Source of the DNA: JARICQ01 sp964428475
GTDB taxonomy: Bacteria; Bacillota; Clostridia; Tissierellales; Tissierellaceae
Assembly (NCBI GenBank): GCA_964428475.1
Contig: CAYRYO010000011.1
Location: 1-44,629, forward strand
Reading direction: 5' to 3'
Length of the DNA stretch: 44,629 nucleotides
The number at the start of each line of letters is the position of its first letter. The first letter of the stretch is position 1. Shown here one piece after another: positions 40,502 through 44,629 of the stretch. The position numbers were made by a program, and so were the translations under genes. Under the pieces are notes generated by a model that saw only the letters and a program-made list of their open reading frames with translations, was not told the origin of the DNA and ran no database searches.

Positions 40502-41908
40502 ATGAAGGTTATGATTGTAGGTGCAGGTAAGCTTGGATATAAATTAGCGGAGTCAATGGTGCAAGAAGAGATTGATGTAACTGTTGTAGACACAAATCCA
40601 AGGGTTATAGATGCTGTAAATGAGCATCTAAATGTTTTAACTGTATTGGCAAATGGAATAGAGATAAGCATATTAAAAGAGTTGAATATAGAGACTTATA
40701 ATTTGTTGGTTGCTTCAACTGATAGCGATGAAACAAATACTCTTATTTGTTCTTTGGCTAAAAAACTAGGCTGCGATACTACTATTGCTAGGATAAGAAA
40801 TCCTGAATATATGAAGCAACTTGATTTTATTAAAGATAAAATGGGAATAGATCATATAGTAAACCCAGATTTAGCCACTGCTCAGTCAATAGAAAAATAC
40901 CTGCTTAAAAGTTATAGTTTTTATTCAGGAGAATTTGCCAAAGGCAAAGTACAAATGATAGATTTTAATATTGAAAATATGAATGAATTTGTCGGAAAGA
41001 GAGTAATGGACTTAGAAGGATTTGACAAGCTTTTAGTTACTGCCATATCAAGATCAGGAAAGATTATAATACCTTATGGATCGACAGTTTTAGAGACAAA
41101 CGATACAATACATGTTATAGGGAAGAGTGGAGATATAGTAGATTTAAATGGCAAATTAAACAAAAATATAAATAAAAAAAACATAGGAAAGGTAATGATT
41201 ATCGGTGGAAGCAATATTTCCTATTACTTGGCAAAAGAATTGGTTAAATCAAATATATCAATTACTATAGTAGAAAAAAACAAGGCAAGATGTGAAGAAT
41301 TAAGCGAAAAATTAAATGATGTACTTATAATACACGGCGATGGAACAGATATAAATTTACTTGAAGAAGAAAAACTGTCATATATGGATGCTTTTGTTGG
41401 AGCGACGGGATATGATGAGGCTAATTTGCTTATGGCACTGATGGCTAAACAGTCAGGAGTATCTAAAACTATATCGAAAATTAGCAAGGAGAATTATACA
41501 AAATTAATTGATAGGCTTGGAATAGATGCAGCTTTAAATCCTGTATATATTACAGCTAGTAATATATTGAAATTTGTTCGAGGTGGTAAAATCGTATCTG
41601 TGTCACTTTTGATAGGTGGCGATGGCGAAGTAACAGAAATAATTATTGGCAAGGATCTTCCAATCCTTGGAAAAACTTTAAAAGAACTTAAATTGCCAAA
41701 GGGAATTATAATAGGCGCTTTGGTAAGAAATGAAAATGTATTTATACCAAATGGAGACACATATATAAAAGAAAATGATAGAATAGTGGTGTTTTCTTTA
41801 AAGGATGATTTGCCAAATTTAAAGATGTTTTTCAAACCGCAAAAGGGAGGACCATTAAGTGAATTACGGAATCGTGCTAAGAGTGTTAGGAAGTCTACTA
41901 ATAGTTGA
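40502..41908 (+). CDS. trkA: Trk system K+ uptake regulatory protein TrkA
   Basis: A 468-residue protein with the four-domain TrkA layout: two TrkA-N Rossmann domains (about residues 1-125, MKVMIVGAGKLGYKLAESM; and about 230-355, VMIIGGSNISYYLAKEL) each followed by a TrkA-C domain. It binds NAD(H) or nucleotides and gates the TrkH channel. The start is ATG 40502 after GAGGTGA; the frame is open 28 codons upstream without a ribosome binding site. It overlaps trkH by 50 bases. The upstream region is shared with the divergent ORP operon. Confidence 0.92.
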   Translation: MKVMIVGAGKLGYKLAESMVQEEIDVTVVDTNPRVIDAVNEHLNVLTVLANGIEISILKELNIETYNLLVASTDSDETNTLICSLAKKLGCDTTIARIRNPEYMKQLDFIKDKMGIDHIVNPDLATAQSIEKYLLKSYSFYSGEFAKGKVQMIDFNIENMNEFVGKRVMDLEGFDKLLVTAISRSGKIIIPYGSTVLETNDTIHVIGKSGDIVDLNGKLNKNINKKNIGKVMIIGGSNISYYLAKELVKSNISITIVEKNKARCEELSEKLNDVLIIHGDGTDINLLEEEKLSYMDAFVGATGYDEANLLMALMAKQSGVSKTISKISKENYTKLIDRLGIDAALNPVYITASNILKFVRGGKIVSVSLLIGGDGEVTEIIIGKDLPILGKTLKELKLPKGIIIGALVRNENVFIPNGDTYIKENDRIVVFSLKDDLPNLKMFFKPQKGGPLSELRNRAKSVRKSTNS

Positions 41909-43307
41909 ATCAATACTTATGACACCTTCACTACTTATAGCTATAAACACTGGAGGACCTGATAAGATACCGTTTTTAATTACCATTTTAACAACTGGGC
42001 TTATAGGCTTGTTTTTCAGTAGAAAAAAACGTGAAAATTCAAAAATAGGTGCAAAAGAAGGATTGTCTATAGTGGCTCTAGGATGGCTTGTAATATCCAT
42101 CCTAGGTGCCTTGCCATTATACTTATCAAATGCTACGCCTACATATATAGACGCCTTCTTTGAGATAGTATCAGGATTTACAACAACAGGTGCTACTGTA
42201 ATTGATGATGTAGAGATATTGCCACTTGGGATTTTATTTTGGAGATCCTTTACTCATTGGATAGGTGGTATGGGAATTTTAGTATTTACTTTGGCACTAC
42301 TTCCTATGCTAGGGATAGGAGGTTTTCAGATTTTAAAGGCTGAAAGCCCGGGGCCTGTTACAAACAAGATAGCGCCAAGGATAAAAGACACAGCAAAGAT
42401 ACTTTATTTAACATATATCACTATAACAGTTATGGAAGTTATATTGCTTAAAATAGGTGGAATGTCATTATTTGAGAGCTTTACTTATACATTTGCTACG
42501 GTTGGTACAGGAGGATTTGCTACCAAGAATACAAGTGTAGGATGGTACAATAATACATATATAACTCTTGTTATTGGCTTTTTTATGTTATTTTCAGGAG
42601 TGAACTTTTCGATATACTATGGTATATTTCGAGGGAAATGGAGAGATATGTTTGAAGATGAAGAGTTAAGAACGTATTTACTTATAGTTGCAGTATCTAT
42701 ATTTGCAATTACTTTGAATTTATATTTTACGGATTTTAGCGGAATTTTAAACTCCCTCAAACATTCATTTTTTCAGGTAATATCAATTATCACAACTACA
42801 GGATTTTCCACCACAGACTTTGATTTGTGGCCATCTTTTAGTAAGGGGATATTGTTTCTTCTTATGTTTGTGGGAGCTAGTGCTGGGTCTACTGGTGGTG
42901 GTATGAAAGTGATTAGAATATTAGTTATGCTCAAGTTAATAAAAAGAAATATACTAAAGATATTTCATCCTAGAGCAGTTATGCCAGTTAAAATAAATAA
43001 AAAGATACTTCCAAATGAAACAATAGAGAGTATAAATAGTTTTCTTGGACTTTATATGTTACTTTTTGTAATATCTACTATAATAGTTTCATTAGAGGGT
43101 GTAGATATCCTCAGTGCTTCTAGTACAGTAGCGGCAACTCTAGGAAATATTGGGCCAGGTTTTGGCTATGTAGGAGCATCGCAAACGTTCTCTGGATACA
43201 GTGGGATTACTAAACTGTTCTTATCCTTATTGATGCTACTTGGAAGGCTTGAACTGTTTACCATAATAGCACTACTAGTTCCTAGAAACTGGAGAAGAGA
43301 AGTGTAG
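41859..43307 (+). CDS. trkH: Trk potassium uptake channel protein TrkH
   Basis: A 482-residue K+ channel-like transporter with four membrane-pore-membrane repeats. The selectivity loops are visible: ASSTVAATLGNIGPGFG (fourth), SGFTTTGATVIDD (first, about residue 104), ATVGTGGFATKN (second, about 216) and TTTGFSTTDFDLWPSF (third, about 314), plus SAGSTGGGMKVIRILV (about 340). The start is GTG 41859 with GGGAGG eight bases before it, inside trkA; the 50-base overlap suggests coupled translation of channel and regulator. Confidence 0.93.
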   Translation: MNYGIVLRVLGSLLIVESILMTPSLLIAINTGGPDKIPFLITILTTGLIGLFFSRKKRENSKIGAKEGLSIVALGWLVISILGALPLYLSNATPTYIDAFFEIVSGFTTTGATVIDDVEILPLGILFWRSFTHWIGGMGILVFTLALLPMLGIGGFQILKAESPGPVTNKIAPRIKDTAKILYLTYITITVMEVILLKIGGMSLFESFTYTFATVGTGGFATKNTSVGWYNNTYITLVIGFFMLFSGVNFSIYYGIFRGKWRDMFEDEELRTYLLIVAVSIFAITLNLYFTDFSGILNSLKHSFFQVISIITTTGFSTTDFDLWPSFSKGILFLLMFVGASAGSTGGGMKVIRILVMLKLIKRNILKIFHPRAVMPVKINKKILPNETIESINSFLGLYMLLFVISTIIVSLEGVDILSASSTVAATLGNIGPGFGYVGASQTFSGYSGITKLFLSLLMLLGRLELFTIIALLVPRNWRREV

Positions 43308-43442
43308 GGACTAGGCCTTTTTTGAATTTAAACCCTTGTATATTTTAATTATATTCAAATTATTTCAAATATATTGTTAAGATCCTTCAAAACTGTAGAC
43401 ATTGTAGTTTTAATTTGATAAAGTGCAAAGTAATATATCAAT

Positions 43443-43472
43443 AGTCCTTGTAATTTCAGGGACTTGTTTTTT
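43443..43472 (+). terminator. Terminator downstream of trkH
   Basis: AGTCCTTG (43443-43450) pairs with CAGGGACT (43457-43464), 8 bp with one G-T pair, followed by TGTTTTTT. It lies 135 bases after trkH and just before the Fur box, separating the two transcripts. The 43308-43442 stretch holds no recognised gene; a small transcript there is possible but not supported. Confidence 0.6.
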
Positions 43473-43482
43473 AAACTACAAA

Positions 43483-43497
43483 TGATAATGATTATCA
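43483..43497 (+). promoter_or_regulatory. Fur box (7-1-7)
   Basis: TGATAATGATTATCA is a perfect 7-1-7 palindrome identical to the B. subtilis-type Fur consensus. It lies 37 bases before the DUF2325 gene, so that gene should be repressed when iron is plentiful. Confidence 0.85.
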
Positions 43498-43534
43498 ATA
43501 GCGATGAGCCATTATAAAATAAGGAGGATTTAAG

Positions 43535-43825
43535 ATGAGTATAGTATTAATAGGTGGACATGATAGAATGCATAGTGAATATAAAGGTATAGGTAAGAAA
43601 AATGGATTTAAATTAAAAATTTTCACACAGATTACACCAAAGTTTGCAAAGACTATAGGAAGTCCTGATGCGATTATTCTTTTTACAAATACAGTTTCTC
43701 ATAAAATGGTAAACACTGCTATCAAGGAAGCTAAAAGGAAAAGCATACCTATAACTAGATCACATACTAGTAGTAGCAATTCATTGGATGAAATACTTCA
43801 GGCGCTAAAATACAAGGCCTGTTAA
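43535..43825 (+). CDS. DUF2325 domain protein, probably Fur-regulated
   Basis: A 96-residue DUF2325 protein: VLIGGHDRMHSEYKGIGKKNGFKLKIFTQITPKF at the N-terminus and SPDAIILFTNTVSHKMVNTAIKEAKRKSIPITRSHTSSSNSLDEILQAL. The small alpha/beta fold has conserved His residues (HDRMH and SH-T-S-S-S) and is of unknown function; family members are linked here and there to oxidative stress or metal. The perfect Fur box upstream points to iron homeostasis. The ribosome binding site is AAGGAGG. Confidence 0.85.
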   Translation: MSIVLIGGHDRMHSEYKGIGKKNGFKLKIFTQITPKFAKTIGSPDAIILFTNTVSHKMVNTAIKEAKRKSIPITRSHTSSSNSLDEILQALKYKAC

Positions 43826-43834
43826 AGGGAGTTT

Positions 43835-43878
43835 AAAGGCTGTCACTATAAGGTTAATTCTGCATAGTGACAGCCTTT
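43835..43878. terminator. Terminator after the DUF2325 gene, shared with the AraC gene
   Basis: AAAGGCTGTCACTAT (43835-43849) pairs perfectly with ATAGTGACAGCCTTT (43864-43878), 15 bp. It lies between two convergent genes and can serve both. Confidence 0.85.
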
Positions 43879-43884
43879 GTTTAT

Positions 43885-44541
43885 CTAAAGACAATTCTTT
43901 TTATACTGTAGAGGTGTAATTCCCTCTATTTTTTTAAAAGTAGAACAAAAGTAACTTTGACTATTAAATCCACATTCAAATGCTACGTCTACAAGAGATT
44001 TAGAGCTTTGTTCTAACAAGCTTTTCCCATGTTCTATTTTAGTTTTATTGACATAATTAGAAAAACTAGATTTAAGATATATGGGAAATAGATTACACAA
44101 ATGGCTTTTGCTAATGTGAATTTCCTTAGCAACTTTTTCAAGATTTAGATTTTTGTCTAGATTGTTATGTATATAGTTTAAAGCTTGATTTACAATTTGA
44201 TTTGATGTATATGAATATTTGTTTTGATTAATACCTGCATAAAATAGGATAATTTCTTTGCCTAAATTATATACATCTTCAAGATTGTTTTTTCTCTCTA
44301 TTTCAAACATAAATGCATTTCTCTTTTCAAAGATATCTTTGTAGGAGATTCGATTTTTATCACATGAAGTGTATAATATAGAATTCATAGATAAAAGATA
44401 ATTTTTCAATGATCTAATTCTATTACAACATCGTATTAGATTGTTTTCATATGTATTGATTAATTTTTTGTAATATATTATTGTTTGCTTTTCATTTCCA
44501 TTTAAGACACTATTTATTAATTTATTTTCTAATGTTTTCAA
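43885..44541 (-). CDS. AraC-family transcriptional regulator
   Basis: A 218-residue protein with a C-terminal AraC/XylS double helix-turn-helix (about residues 115-218: ALNYIHNNLDKNLNLEKVAKEIHISKSHLCNLFPIYLKSSFSNYVNKTKIEHGKSLLEQSSKSLVDVAFECGFNSQSYFCSTFKKIEGITPLQYKKN). The N-terminal part (about 1-110) is a helical domain like the linker of larger AraC proteins; a normal effector domain before it is missing. The start at 44541 is a TTG with no visible ribosome binding site, so the start is doubtful. The target is unknown. Confidence 0.8.
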   Translation of the reverse strand: MKTLENKLINSVLNGNEKQTIIYYKKLINTYENNLIRCCNRIRSLKNYLLSMNSILYTSCDKNRISYKDIFEKRNAFMFEIERKNNLEDVYNLGKEIILFYAGINQNKYSYTSNQIVNQALNYIHNNLDKNLNLEKVAKEIHISKSHLCNLFPIYLKSSFSNYVNKTKIEHGKSLLEQSSKSLVDVAFECGFNSQSYFCSTFKKIEGITPLQYKKNCL

Positions 44542-44629
44542 TATTTTATGAAATAATAAATATGTATATTATTAATATCTTGAGTTTTGCAGTAAAATCA
44601 AAGAATAAAGGCTCTTATGCATTGTAAAT

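Noticed and set aside
1..44629. tRNA genes, CRISPR arrays, insertion sequences, prophage
   Set aside because: No cloverleaf, regularly spaced repeat, transposase or phage gene was recognised on reading. A tRNAscan or CRISPR search would settle it.

Overview
The window is low-GC DNA with strong Gram-positive ribosome binding sites (AGGAGG type), frequent TTG and GTG starts, sigma-A promoters and a B. subtilis-type Fur box. Together with pyruvate phosphate dikinase, a selenium operon, a SigV/RsiV pair and MinD/ORP-type Fe-S ATPases, this suggests an anaerobic Firmicute of the Clostridia/Tissierellia kind. The species is not identifiable by eye. No tRNA, rRNA, CRISPR array, transposon or phage gene was seen.

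Layout. 1-3310 (+): a lipoprotein, three small or decaying membrane-protein genes and an ExoIII-type nuclease. 3357-8430: a five-gene selenium operon on the minus strand (YedE transporter, TusA-like protein, DUF3343 protein, YjeF-C/ribokinase-fold protein, selD), with a divergent DUF1858 gene and a selenium-type LysR regulator. 8545-16267: AIM24, a cation/proton antiporter, sigV-rsiV, a MATE exporter, a LysE exporter, a NimA-like flavoprotein and a 2-hydroxyacid dehydrogenase. 16279-21687 (-): YibE/F, a YtrA-like GntR/ABC/lipoprotein operon and a nitroreductase. 21897-25847 (+): a TroABCD-like Mn/Zn ABC importer whose two permeases both end in a winged-helix-like domain. 26719-31395 (+): aspartokinase, asd, thrC, thrB. 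31458-31700 (-): a selenoprotein gene hidden by an in-frame TGA. 31891-35361 (+): PPDK regulatory protein and PPDK. 35408-40352 (-): a DapF-fold epimerase and a seven-gene ORP/MinD/NBP35 operon with a DUF134 regulator. 40502-43307 (+): trkA-trkH. 43535-44541: a Fur-box-controlled DUF2325 gene and an AraC-type regulator.

The main result is that two genes here need UGA read as selenocysteine. selD really begins at 4391, 66 bases upstream of the longest uninterrupted reading frame, and carries Sec14 in the catalytic U-x-x-K position. A complete 80-residue SelW-like (Rdx family) protein with a C-x-x-U motif is encoded at 31458-31700. Both UGAs are followed at a suitable distance by a perfect hairpin with GU in the loop, as expected of a bacterial SECIS. 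The cell must therefore carry selA, selB and selC elsewhere. The selenium operon plausibly supplies this: YedE imports, TusA-like and DUF3343 proteins handle the selenium, and SelD makes selenophosphate.

Other readable regulation includes an ECF promoter before sigV, a palindromic operator over the GntR operon promoter, a long inverted repeat over the ORP operon promoter, and a perfect 7-1-7 Fur box before the DUF2325 gene.
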